Assembly: GCF_002868845.1 (NCBI RefSeq)
Contig: NZ_PKUB01000023.1
Location: forward strand, 26,240 to 65,233
Source: Desulfuromonas sp.
GTDB taxonomy: Bacteria; Desulfobacterota; Desulfuromonadia; Desulfuromonadales; BM501
Reading direction: 5' to 3'
Length of the DNA stretch: 38,994 bases
The position numbers and the translations under genes are program-made. The notes below the pieces were generated by a model that was not told the origin of the DNA, did not search any database, and was given only the letters and a program-made list of their open reading frames with translations. Of this stretch, positions 26,167-33,645 are shown piece by piece. Position 1 is the stretch's first letter. Each line of letters begins with the position of its first letter.

Positions 26167-28326
26167 CTAGGGCAAAGACACGCGCCAGCAGCGGTGGATC
26201 CGGGGGTTGCGCTGAAAGTCCTGTGGAATGGTCTGGGAGGAAATGTCCTCGATATTGAACCGGGAGAAGCCGCCGGGGTCGAGCCTGAAGCCTCGATTGT
26301 TGGTGGAAAAGAACAGCTCCCCTCCCGGAGCGAGAAGCCTTGCGGCGGCCTCCAGAAGAGCGACGTGGTCCCTCTGCACGTCGAAGTCACCCTCCATCCG
26401 CTTGGAATTGGAGAATGTCGGGGGATCGAGAAAAATGAGATCGAAGCGGCGGGACTCCTTCTCAAGCCAGCTCAGGCAATCGGCCTGGACCAGTTCGTGC
26501 CGGGAGTCGTCGAGTCCGTTGAGCGCCAGATTGCGCCGCGCCCAGTCGAGATAGGTCGCTGAGAGGTCCACGGAGGTTGTGGAGGCGGCCCCCCCCAGGG
26601 CCGCATGAACGGTAGCGGTCCCGGTATAGGCGAAGAGGTTCAGAAAGCGCTTACCGCGGGCCATTTCCCCGATTTTGAACCGCATCGGCCGGTGGTCGAG
26701 AAAGAGTCCGGTGTCGAGGTAATCGGCGAGGTTCACGAGGAACCTGCACTCACCCTCGCGCACCTCGTGGAAGCGACTCTGCCCGTCCAGCTTGACGTAC
26801 TGGGCACGCCCTTTCTGGCGCCGCCGGACCTTGAGAAAGACCTGCTCCTGCGGAACGTTCAGAATCTCCGGAAGAACCGCCATGACCTCCTTCAAACGCG
26901 TCCGGGCCTTTTCGGGGTCCACTGTATTGGGGGCCTCGTACTCCTGAACATGAACCCACTCGCCGTAAAGATCGACCGCCACCGCATACTCCGGCAGGTC
27001 GGCGTCATAGAGCCGGTAACATGAGATGGCGTTGCGGCGCGCCCAGCGCCCGAGGTGGCGCATGTTCTTGCGCAGGCGGTTGGCAAACATCAGGGCCCCC
27101 TCCCCCAGAGGGGACGGGGACGAAAGGCGCCCGGCCCGGGGGGAGGACCCCCAGTACCAGCGGGGATCAATCTCGAAATGCAGAAGCTGGCACTTCAGGG
27201 CGCCATTGAACAGAGTATGGATTTTGCAGGCCCTCAGGCCGATCTCCTTGCCCAGTTCCGGATTGCCGGTGAAAACCGCCGCCTTCCACGCCGGGAAATG
27301 CTCCTTCAACCGGTCGCCCAGGAGAGCGTAGAGAGGCCTCAGGCCGTCCACGTCCCCAAGTCTTTCCCCGTAAGGAGGGTTGACGACCACAAGGCCGGGA
27401 ACGGCTCCCGCCTTATTGCCCGGGACGACCTCTTCCAAAGCGCACCGTTCGAAACGGACCACGCCGTCCAGGCCGGCCCGCCGGGCATTGCTTCTGGCCG
27501 CCTCGACGGCCCGGCCGTCGACATCGGTGCCGTGAATGGGGGGCAGACCGGCCAGACCCGCCTCCCGCCGTTGGCCCGCCTCGGCGAGCAGTCGCTCCCA
27601 CAGGGGACGGTCGTGTCCCTTCCAACCGATAAAGCCGAAATAAGTCCGCAGCATCCCCGGCGCCACATCCCCTGCCATCAGGGCCGCCTCGACGGGCAGG
27701 GTCCCGGAGCCGCACATGGGGTCCACCAGGCCGCCGCCCTGCAGGGCCACCGCCGGCCAGCCGGCCCGTATCAAAAGGGCCGCGGCCAAACTCTCCTTGA
27801 GCGGAGCCCTGACACCCTCCTCGCGGTAGCCACGGCGGTGAAGACTTTCACCGGAGAGGTCGATACTGACCGTCGCCTGGTCCTGCTTGAGAAAAAGATT
27901 GATCCGCACATCCGGCCTCTCCAGTTCCACGTAGGGGCGCACCCCGAAACCGTCCCGAAAATGGTCCACAACCGCGTCCTTGACCTTGAGAGCGGCGTAA
28001 TGAGAGTGGCTGACCTGGGAGCGGACGACATTGGCATCGACGGCCAGGCTTCCTTCGGGGGTCAGATGTTCATGCCAGGCAATGGAGCGGACCCCGTCGT
28101 AGAGTTCCTCCGGTGTCGCTGCGGGAAAGCTCGCCAGGTTCAGAAGAACCCTGCTCGCCACCCGGGACCAGAGACAGGTCCTGTAGCCCAGTTCAAGGTC
28201 GCCCCCGAAGGAGACCCCCGCCCTGGCCTCTGTGGCCCGAAGTCCGCCCAGTTGGCGCAATTCATCGGCCAGAAGAGGTTCCATCCCCTTGGCGGCGGTG
28301 GCAAAAAAGGTAAGGTTCTGCGTCAT
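26167..28326 (-). CDS. rlmL: Bifunctional 23S rRNA methyltransferase RlmKL
   Basis: A 719-residue fused enzyme (Escherichia coli 702) that makes m2G2445 and m7G2069 in 23S rRNA. Residues about 45-150 are a THUMP domain. The RlmL half has DPMCGSGTLPVEAA and NPPYGERLG. After a linker, the RlmK half has LNLFAYTGTATVHAA and LDPPTFSNSKRMEG. The linker carries an odd Pro/Ser/Gly-rich stretch, WGSSPRAGRLSSPSPLGEG, not expected from Escherichia coli. The ATG at 28326 begins directly with the conserved FFATAAKGMEPLLADEL; its ribosome site is weak (GGAAC). Confidence 0.95.
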   Translation of the reverse strand: MTQNLTFFATAAKGMEPLLADELRQLGGLRATEARAGVSFGGDLELGYRTCLWSRVASRVLLNLASFPAATPEELYDGVRSIAWHEHLTPEGSLAVDANVVRSQVSHSHYAALKVKDAVVDHFRDGFGVRPYVELERPDVRINLFLKQDQATVSIDLSGESLHRRGYREEGVRAPLKESLAAALLIRAGWPAVALQGGGLVDPMCGSGTLPVEAALMAGDVAPGMLRTYFGFIGWKGHDRPLWERLLAEAGQRREAGLAGLPPIHGTDVDGRAVEAARSNARRAGLDGVVRFERCALEEVVPGNKAGAVPGLVVVNPPYGERLGDVDGLRPLYALLGDRLKEHFPAWKAAVFTGNPELGKEIGLRACKIHTLFNGALKCQLLHFEIDPRWYWGSSPRAGRLSSPSPLGEGALMFANRLRKNMRHLGRWARRNAISCYRLYDADLPEYAVAVDLYGEWVHVQEYEAPNTVDPEKARTRLKEVMAVLPEILNVPQEQVFLKVRRRQKGRAQYVKLDGQSRFHEVREGECRFLVNLADYLDTGLFLDHRPMRFKIGEMARGKRFLNLFAYTGTATVHAALGGAASTTSVDLSATYLDWARRNLALNGLDDSRHELVQADCLSWLEKESRRFDLIFLDPPTFSNSKRMEGDFDVQRDHVALLEAAARLLAPGGELFFSTNNRGFRLDPGGFSRFNIEDISSQTIPQDFQRNPRIHRCWRVSLP

Positions 28327-28444
28327 GGTGTTCCGATTCGAAGGTTGGGTTGATGTTCTTCCCTCTTGGGATTTGGCTCTCAGACCATATCACAGACCCG
28401 GTCCGGCGGAGAACCCTCAATCCCTGCCCGAGCCAGTGAAAAGC

Positions 28445-28473
28445 TTGAAATACCGCCGGCCATGGCATAAACT
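28445..28473 (+). promoter_or_regulatory. Sigma-70 type promoter for the three-gene cassette
   Basis: TTGAAA (28445-28450, five of six), a 17-bp spacer and TAAACT (28468-28473, four of six) predict a start about 28 bases before the ATG at 28508. It is the best plus-strand promoter in the 181-bp divergent gap with rlmKL. Confidence 0.65.
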
Positions 28474-28507
28474 GGCGGGGCATTTAATCCCCAGAGAGGT
28501 CCGTCCC

Positions 28508-29263
28508 ATGAAATACATCATGTACATCGTCTCCATCACCCTCCTCCTGACCCTGGGCATCTGGGGGTACGATTTCCTGAGCACCCCTTCCGCCCCACCG
28601 GACGGCGCGCTCGTCATCAATGACCGGGTCATCTCCCCCCCGGAACTGGAAATGAAGAAGAAATACTCTTCCTACCACCAAGGCAGCCAGGAGGAGTTCA
28701 TCGAAGGTGTCGTCACCCGCGAACTCCTCATTCAGGAAGCCCAGCGGGCCGGCATCGACCGCGAGGAGTCCTTTCGCCTGGCCATTCAGGACTTCTTCGA
28801 ACAATCCCTGATCAAAGTGCTGATGGATCGACAGTACCGGGACATGGAGGTCTCCGTCGGCCCCGAAGAACTGGAGGCATACCGCGACAACATCGGGAAG
28901 TTTTTTCACCTGACGGTTTTGAACTATCCGAGCGAGAAAGAAGCGATCGCGCAACGGGGGGAAAGACCGGAAGCAGTGCAGGAGTTTTTCGGCGACCTGC
29001 CCTGGCCGCTGCGGGACCGCCTGCTCCATTTGCAGCAGGGCCAGACCTCGGAGCCCTTCTCCCTGGGGGAGGAGTTCGTGCGGCTCAGACTGGACAAGGT
29101 CGAGCGGACCGAAGGACAGCAGGTCGAGCCGGACGGGGAGATGCTGCGGACGACCCTGCTCGAGGAGAAAAAAAGAAAAGCCATGGACTCGTGGCTGAAT
29201 GAACTGCGTCAGAAGGCGGCGATCACTCTGCCGGAAGCCATCAAAGATTTGGGGACGGACTAA
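28508..29263 (+). CDS. SurA/parvulin-like exported protein
   Basis: A 251-residue protein with one N-terminal membrane helix or uncleaved signal (about 4-22). Then comes an SurA-N-like helical segment (VINDRVISPPELEMKKKY, FIEGVVTRELLIQEAQRAGI, SFRLAIQDFFEQSLIKVLMDRQY). A shortened parvulin-type region (about 128-205) ends with LLHLQQGQTSEPFSLGEEFVRLRLDKVE. The catalytic parvulin residues are not evident, so it may act as a chaperone without prolyl isomerase activity. Similar proteins occur near exopolysaccharide loci. The ATG at 28508 follows GAGAGG. The stop overlaps the next start (TAATG). Confidence 0.75.
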   Translation: MKYIMYIVSITLLLTLGIWGYDFLSTPSAPPDGALVINDRVISPPELEMKKKYSSYHQGSQEEFIEGVVTRELLIQEAQRAGIDREESFRLAIQDFFEQSLIKVLMDRQYRDMEVSVGPEELEAYRDNIGKFFHLTVLNYPSEKEAIAQRGERPEAVQEFFGDLPWPLRDRLLHLQQGQTSEPFSLGEEFVRLRLDKVERTEGQQVEPDGEMLRTTLLEEKKRKAMDSWLNELRQKAAITLPEAIKDLGTD

Positions 29264-29865
29264 TGGCCAAAAAGTACCGCAGAAGAACCCGCAACTTCTT
29301 CATCAAGAAGGACATGCAGGGCAAACTCCTTTACCAGCATTTCCTCATGACCATTCTCGGCGTGATCGTTTTCGCCCTCATTTTCAGCCTGCTCTCGGCC
29401 GACAACCTGACCATCACCTATGAGAATCAACACATAAGGATCGGCCAGACCCCGCTCATCCTGCTCAAAGAGATGCTGAAGGCGCACTGGATCTTTCTGA
29501 TGACGGTCGGCCTGCTGGTCCTGGCGATGAACCTCATCCTGTACCACCGCTTCGCCGGGCCCGCCTATCGCTTTGAAATGACTTTTGGCGGTATGGTCAG
29601 CAAGGATCTCGACCAGCACATCTACCTGCGCTCCAAAGACATGATGAAGGAGCTGGCCGAACAGATCAACACCTTCAACCAGGACCTCTCGGACGAGATG
29701 CGCACAATCCGCCGCCATTGCGAAGCGGTCGAGGACCGCCTGGACCGCCTGGAGCCGGACACGAAAAATGCCCAGGCGACGGAGATGCTCAACCAGGCCA
29801 GGGAAGAAAACCGCCAGATCCAGAACCTTCTGGCAGCATACAAGCTGAAATCTGCGGACAAATGA
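29263..29865 (+). CDS. Two-helix membrane protein with HAMP-like segment
   Basis: A 200-residue protein. A basic N-terminus (KKYRRRTR) precedes two membrane helices (about 27-45 and 75-95) that bracket a small periplasmic loop. After the second helix comes HRFAGPAYRFEMTF and LRSKDMMKELAEQINTFNQDL, the pattern of a HAMP domain, and then a coiled coil to the end. There is no methyl-accepting, kinase or cyclase domain, so it is a sensor or scaffold stub, not a chemoreceptor. Its ATG overlaps the previous stop and its TGA overlaps the next ATG, so the three genes are translationally coupled. Confidence 0.72.
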   Translation: MAKKYRRRTRNFFIKKDMQGKLLYQHFLMTILGVIVFALIFSLLSADNLTITYENQHIRIGQTPLILLKEMLKAHWIFLMTVGLLVLAMNLILYHRFAGPAYRFEMTFGGMVSKDLDQHIYLRSKDMMKELAEQINTFNQDLSDEMRTIRRHCEAVEDRLDRLEPDTKNAQATEMLNQAREENRQIQNLLAAYKLKSADK

Positions 29866-30392
29866 TGAGAGCCGCCCGGCTTGCCTTGGCGACCCTCCTT
29901 TGTGTCGCCCTGGCAACCAACGCATTCGGTCTGGAGCTCAAGACCCGCTTCGCCACCGTCGAATACGAACGGCCGGAAGACCTCAGAACGTTCAACAAGA
30001 AGCTGCGACTGGGGTCCTTTTCCTTCCTGTTCGGCAAAAGAAACCAGCTCACCGTCGAGGAGGAGGTCGGCAGCAAGGTCGACAAGCTCAACGGAAGGGT
30101 CCAGGAGATCCTGGAGATGTTTCCCCGCCGACTGCGCTACAAGATCGTGCTGGTCCCCTCAAGGGGCGAGGTGCAGCAGGTCTACCGGCGGCAGTACGGG
30201 ACCAATGTGGACTTTATCGCCTTCTACGCGCCGGAGACCGACACGGTCTACGTGTCGGTCTCCGATATCAAGCTCACAGTCCTCGCCCACGAGCTGGCCC
30301 ACGTCGTCATCAACCACTACTTTGAAAACGCCCCCCCCGTCAAGATCCACGAAGTCCTCGCCCAATACGTGGAAGCGCAAATGGAATTGTAA
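29862..30392 (+). CDS. Secreted gluzincin-type metallopeptidase
   Basis: A 176-residue exported protein with a signal peptide (about 1-23, ending TNAFG). The C-terminus carries H143ELAH147, the zinc-binding HExxH, and 17 residues later HE164VLAQYVE, the third ligand pattern of peptidase MA-type gluzincins. The middle region (about 55-125) holds the strand-rich lead-in (RYKIVLVPSRGEVQQVY, FIAFYAPETDTVYVSV). It is short for the class and ends soon after the third ligand. The start codon at 29862 overlaps the previous stop; 29865 is also possible. The gene ends 6 bp from the convergent wzy-like stop with no terminator between. Confidence 0.78.
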   Translation: MMRAARLALATLLCVALATNAFGLELKTRFATVEYERPEDLRTFNKKLRLGSFSFLFGKRNQLTVEEEVGSKVDKLNGRVQEILEMFPRRLRYKIVLVPSRGEVQQVYRRQYGTNVDFIAFYAPETDTVYVSVSDIKLTVLAHELAHVVINHYFENAPPVKIHEVLAQYVEAQMEL

Positions 30393-30398
30393 ACGCCC

Positions 30399-32756
30399 TT
30401 ACCCTCCCCCCTCGGTCAGGATTTCCAGACGCTTGCGCACCCAGCCCTTCCCGGGGTCTAGAAGCAAAGATTTCCGGTACTCCTCGATGGCCCGGTAGGT
30501 AACCCCCAGTCGCTCGTAGAGGAAACCGGCCTCGCGCCTGAAACCGGGATCCCTCGGGAACAGTTCTATTCCCTGCTGTATCGCCTGAAGCGCTTCCTCC
30601 GTTCTTCCCCGATCGAAATAAAACTTTTTCAAATGCCAGAATGGCGCGGTACTTGGGGATTCCCCCTCGGTGCAAAACGGGATCGCCCTTCGGTATGTTC
30701 TTTCCCCCCGAGAGTCGAATCCAAGGTCCAAAAGGTAATCTCCAAAAGCGATTTGGGCTTGGCAAAGGGGGGGCAGAGCGGAGTCGATCGACTCGGCGTC
30801 GAACCCGTACAGAGCCAGCAGGGTAAGATAATCCCTTGAGCGCCTGGGGTCCCAGGTCATAGCCGTTCGCACCTGGCCCAGGCCCTCTTCCCAGTGGCCA
30901 TGAGAAAAGAGCCAGGAAGCGTACACCTTGCGTAATTCCGGATTTGAGGCATTGTTCTCCACCCCGGACCGAAGAAGTCTTTTCCCCTTTTCTTCCTCCC
31001 CCCAAAGCTCCAGGAGGAGCCCGAGTTTCTGCGCAACTTCACCATTGGTCGGATCAAGACGCAGGGCCGCCGTTAGATATTCCAGGGCCTGCGCCCTGTC
31101 TTCTACAGCAAGACTCAAGTCCGCAAGGATGAAAGGGACTTGCGGCGAGAGAGGATCAAGGTTTCTGGCGAGCTTGCCCTGTTCCAGAGCCGCCGTGATG
31201 TTCTTCGGTTCGGTTTGCGACAAGGAATCCAATCGGTCAAAAGACCTCATGCAGACGGCGGACAGGGCAGCGCCGCCATAGAACACCCCCCCGATGAGCG
31301 CCGTCACCCCGAGCAGGACGAAAGTCCTGGACAGGCGCCTGGCAAGCATGACGCTCAGGTTCGTCTTTCGACGACTCTTGGGGGAGCGGGAAGCGGCCGC
31401 GGAAGCAACCAGGCCCAGGAGAAAGAAAAAATAGAGCCCGTTGGCCCCAATGTGCAGGTTGAAATCGGTAACGCTATGAAACAAAATCGAGAGAAGGCCG
31501 GCCAAACCGCCAAGGAACAGGTAGATAGACGTTCGATTGCGCCGCTTGGAAAATTTCCGGTAACTCGCCGAAACCACCGCGAACAGAAACCACACCACCA
31601 GCCCTGTCCCTGCAATGCCCCCTTCCACCAGCAACTCGATGTAATCGTTGTGGGCATGGTCAACCATCAAACCATGGGTGTAAACGCTCTGGTACCGGGG
31701 GTAGATGTGGGCGAAGGTGCCGAACCCCGTCCCGAAAAGGGGGAAGTCCTGAATAACATCGCGGCTGTCCTCCCAATAATCGAGCCGCTGGTCGGCGATC
31801 TCCCCCCCCGAGGTCCGGATCCCCTCGAAGCGGTCAAATATTGGCCCCCACCCAAGGAAACCTACCGCCAACAGCATGGCAACCATGAAAAGGACCAGCT
31901 GCCTTCCTTTTTTTCGGTCCTTTCCGTGTTTCATGGCCAAAAACCCGAGGGCCAAAAGAGCGATCAGGATGCTGAATATCCCTCCCCGGGAAAGGCTCAA
32001 GAAAATCGAGGTTGAAATAAGGATCGCGGAAAAACCGAGGAGGATATGGGTATTGGCCCGAGGGTGGTTAAAGAACTCAGCAATCTTTTCGCGCAGCGAA
32101 TGGTAGCTGTATTCGGGCTGAGCGGACAAAAACATGGCCAGGACAACCGGAAGGATCATCTCCATGAGACCGGCATAATGGTTCCCGTTCACATAGGTCC
32201 CGAAGTGGTGCGAGGTCCGCGCTGGCCAGTCCCTGACAATCCACAGGATTCTGTCGTTTGGAAGGAGGAACTGAAGGATGCCGACAAAAGCGAATCCCCC
32301 CCCGAACAGAGCCAGAAAGACCGGGATTTTTTTGAGTGTCTTCCGATCGACGAGGAGTTGAACGGTCAAAAGGAAAAACGCTCCGTACCCGGCCACCCTG
32401 AGAAACTCTGCCAGGGTGGCCCTCGGCGCCAGGGAGACCGGCATCCAGACGCCGGGCCGTACGACCCAAACCGTTTCGCTATAAAGCTTCCATGTGTGCG
32501 GAGAGAGCAGGTGAAGAAGGAGGGGTGGCAGGGGAATCGCCTGGCAAAAAACATAGGCCAGAAATAGAGCCAGGGGGAGCATCCCGGGCGGGGAGTAAAC
32601 GGGAAGTTCCTTCCGGCGAGCCTCCCGCAAAGAGAGCCAAAGCGCCGCCACGCTCCCGCCCCCCACAAGAGCCAGGGACCATGTTTCGGTGGCGCCAAAG
32701 GCAAGGGGGGAAAAAACCAGAAGAGCAAAAAATAGTCGACGGGGCAGATCAGTCAT
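30399..32756 (-). CDS. Wzy/O-antigen ligase-type membrane protein with C-terminal TPR
   Basis: A 785-residue inner-membrane protein. About eleven or twelve membrane helices span residues 5-505. The Wzy_C/O-antigen ligase hallmark lies in the large periplasmic loop (GTGFGTFAHIYPRY, HAHNDYIELLVEGG). Residues about 540-780 are TPR-like repeats (AQALEYLTAALRLDPTNGEVAQKLG, TEEALQAIQQGIELFPRDPGFRREAG, AIEEYRKSLLLDPGKGWVRK). It would polymerise or ligate undecaprenyl-linked sugar units; the two roles cannot be separated by sequence. The ATG at 32756 overlaps the stop of the phosphatase gene by 8 bp. Confidence 0.85.
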   Translation of the reverse strand: MTDLPRRLFFALLVFSPLAFGATETWSLALVGGGSVAALWLSLREARRKELPVYSPPGMLPLALFLAYVFCQAIPLPPLLLHLLSPHTWKLYSETVWVVRPGVWMPVSLAPRATLAEFLRVAGYGAFFLLTVQLLVDRKTLKKIPVFLALFGGGFAFVGILQFLLPNDRILWIVRDWPARTSHHFGTYVNGNHYAGLMEMILPVVLAMFLSAQPEYSYHSLREKIAEFFNHPRANTHILLGFSAILISTSIFLSLSRGGIFSILIALLALGFLAMKHGKDRKKGRQLVLFMVAMLLAVGFLGWGPIFDRFEGIRTSGGEIADQRLDYWEDSRDVIQDFPLFGTGFGTFAHIYPRYQSVYTHGLMVDHAHNDYIELLVEGGIAGTGLVVWFLFAVVSASYRKFSKRRNRTSIYLFLGGLAGLLSILFHSVTDFNLHIGANGLYFFFLLGLVASAAASRSPKSRRKTNLSVMLARRLSRTFVLLGVTALIGGVFYGGAALSAVCMRSFDRLDSLSQTEPKNITAALEQGKLARNLDPLSPQVPFILADLSLAVEDRAQALEYLTAALRLDPTNGEVAQKLGLLLELWGEEEKGKRLLRSGVENNASNPELRKVYASWLFSHGHWEEGLGQVRTAMTWDPRRSRDYLTLLALYGFDAESIDSALPPLCQAQIAFGDYLLDLGFDSRGERTYRRAIPFCTEGESPSTAPFWHLKKFYFDRGRTEEALQAIQQGIELFPRDPGFRREAGFLYERLGVTYRAIEEYRKSLLLDPGKGWVRKRLEILTEGGG

Positions 32757-33453
32757 GAATCGGTTTGTTGGACATCACCGCGGCGGGGTTTGTCGTCACG
32801 AGCCTGCGCGCAGAGGGCTCCCCGACTATTTTTGCTGCGGCCTTCACCCCTTTGGAAAGGATCGGGGGCCGGGAACCGGGAGAATGGGCATCGCTGGCGA
32901 GGATATGAACCGCATGGTTCTTCAGAAGGTATTGGGCGCATTTTTTGACCTTTCGCCCGAATCCTCCGGTCAGGCTCTCGGCAGTGACCTGGACAAAGGC
33001 ACCCGCTTCGGCAAGATTGATGAGAAGTTGCGGTTTGGCAATGATGGACGGATTTCGTTCCGGATGGGTAATGATGGGAAGCAGGCCGGCCAGCTGGATG
33101 CGGTAAATCATGTCTCTGGCATTGTGAGGCAAGTGGGTGTAGGGGAATTCGAGCAGGACATAATCGGTGCCGTTGATGGTATGCCCTTTGAGGGTATCGA
33201 CATCGAGCAGGGCGCTGTTGTCGCCCCCCGGGGAAATCTCCAGCGGGATGCCCGCATCCTGCAATGCTGATCGGAACCGGTTCACGCGATCCCGGATGTC
33301 TTCCGGATCGTGGATCACCTCCCGCACGTGAGGGGTCGCGACGATGTGCTCTATCCCGTCGGCCACAGCCATCCGCGCCATCTCCAGCGATTCCTCAAGG
33401 GTAGAGGGGCCATCGTCGATGTCGTGCAAAATATGGCAGTGCAGATCAATCAT
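32749..33453 (-). CDS. CpsB/CapC-type tyrosine-protein phosphatase (PHP fold)
   Basis: A 234-residue metal-dependent phosphatase of the PHP superfamily. Metal ligands are visible in DLHCHILHDIDDGP at the N-terminus, the ATPH and THPERN motifs in the middle, and SDAH near the C-terminus. In Gram-positive capsule loci this family removes phosphates from the tyrosine-rich tail of the Wzc-like kinase, and the kinase next to it here has such a tail. Start choice is uncertain: the ATG at 33453 gives the family-typical MIDLHCH; an ATG five codons upstream (33468) is possible. Neither has a strong ribosome site. Confidence 0.9.
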   Translation of the reverse strand: MIDLHCHILHDIDDGPSTLEESLEMARMAVADGIEHIVATPHVREVIHDPEDIRDRVNRFRSALQDAGIPLEISPGGDNSALLDVDTLKGHTINGTDYVLLEFPYTHLPHNARDMIYRIQLAGLLPIITHPERNPSIIAKPQLLINLAEAGAFVQVTAESLTGGFGRKVKKCAQYLLKNHAVHILASDAHSPGSRPPILSKGVKAAAKIVGEPSARRLVTTNPAAVMSNKPIHD

Positions 33454-33597
33454 CAAGCAAACCGGCATTCACGGTGGGGTTAAATATCAAGCCTTGTCTG
33501 GCAGGGCCCCATCTCGCAGGCCAGGCCGCCCATCAGGAAATATCCCGTAGGGTTTCAGCCCCTTTCGGAGCGAGGTGGCGCACCAACCTCTGCCGGG

Positions 33598-33619
33598 AGA
33601 AAAAAACAGAATTCCTGTT
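33598..33619 (-). terminator. Weak terminator-like hairpin between kinase and phosphatase genes
   Basis: On the minus strand AACAG, GAATT loop and CTGTT are followed by a run of T, 27 bp past the kinase stop. The stem is only five AT-rich pairs, so it could reduce but not abolish read-through into the phosphatase gene. Confidence 0.35.
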
Positions 33620-33645
33620 CAAACTCAGCGACAAGGAACAGTCGT

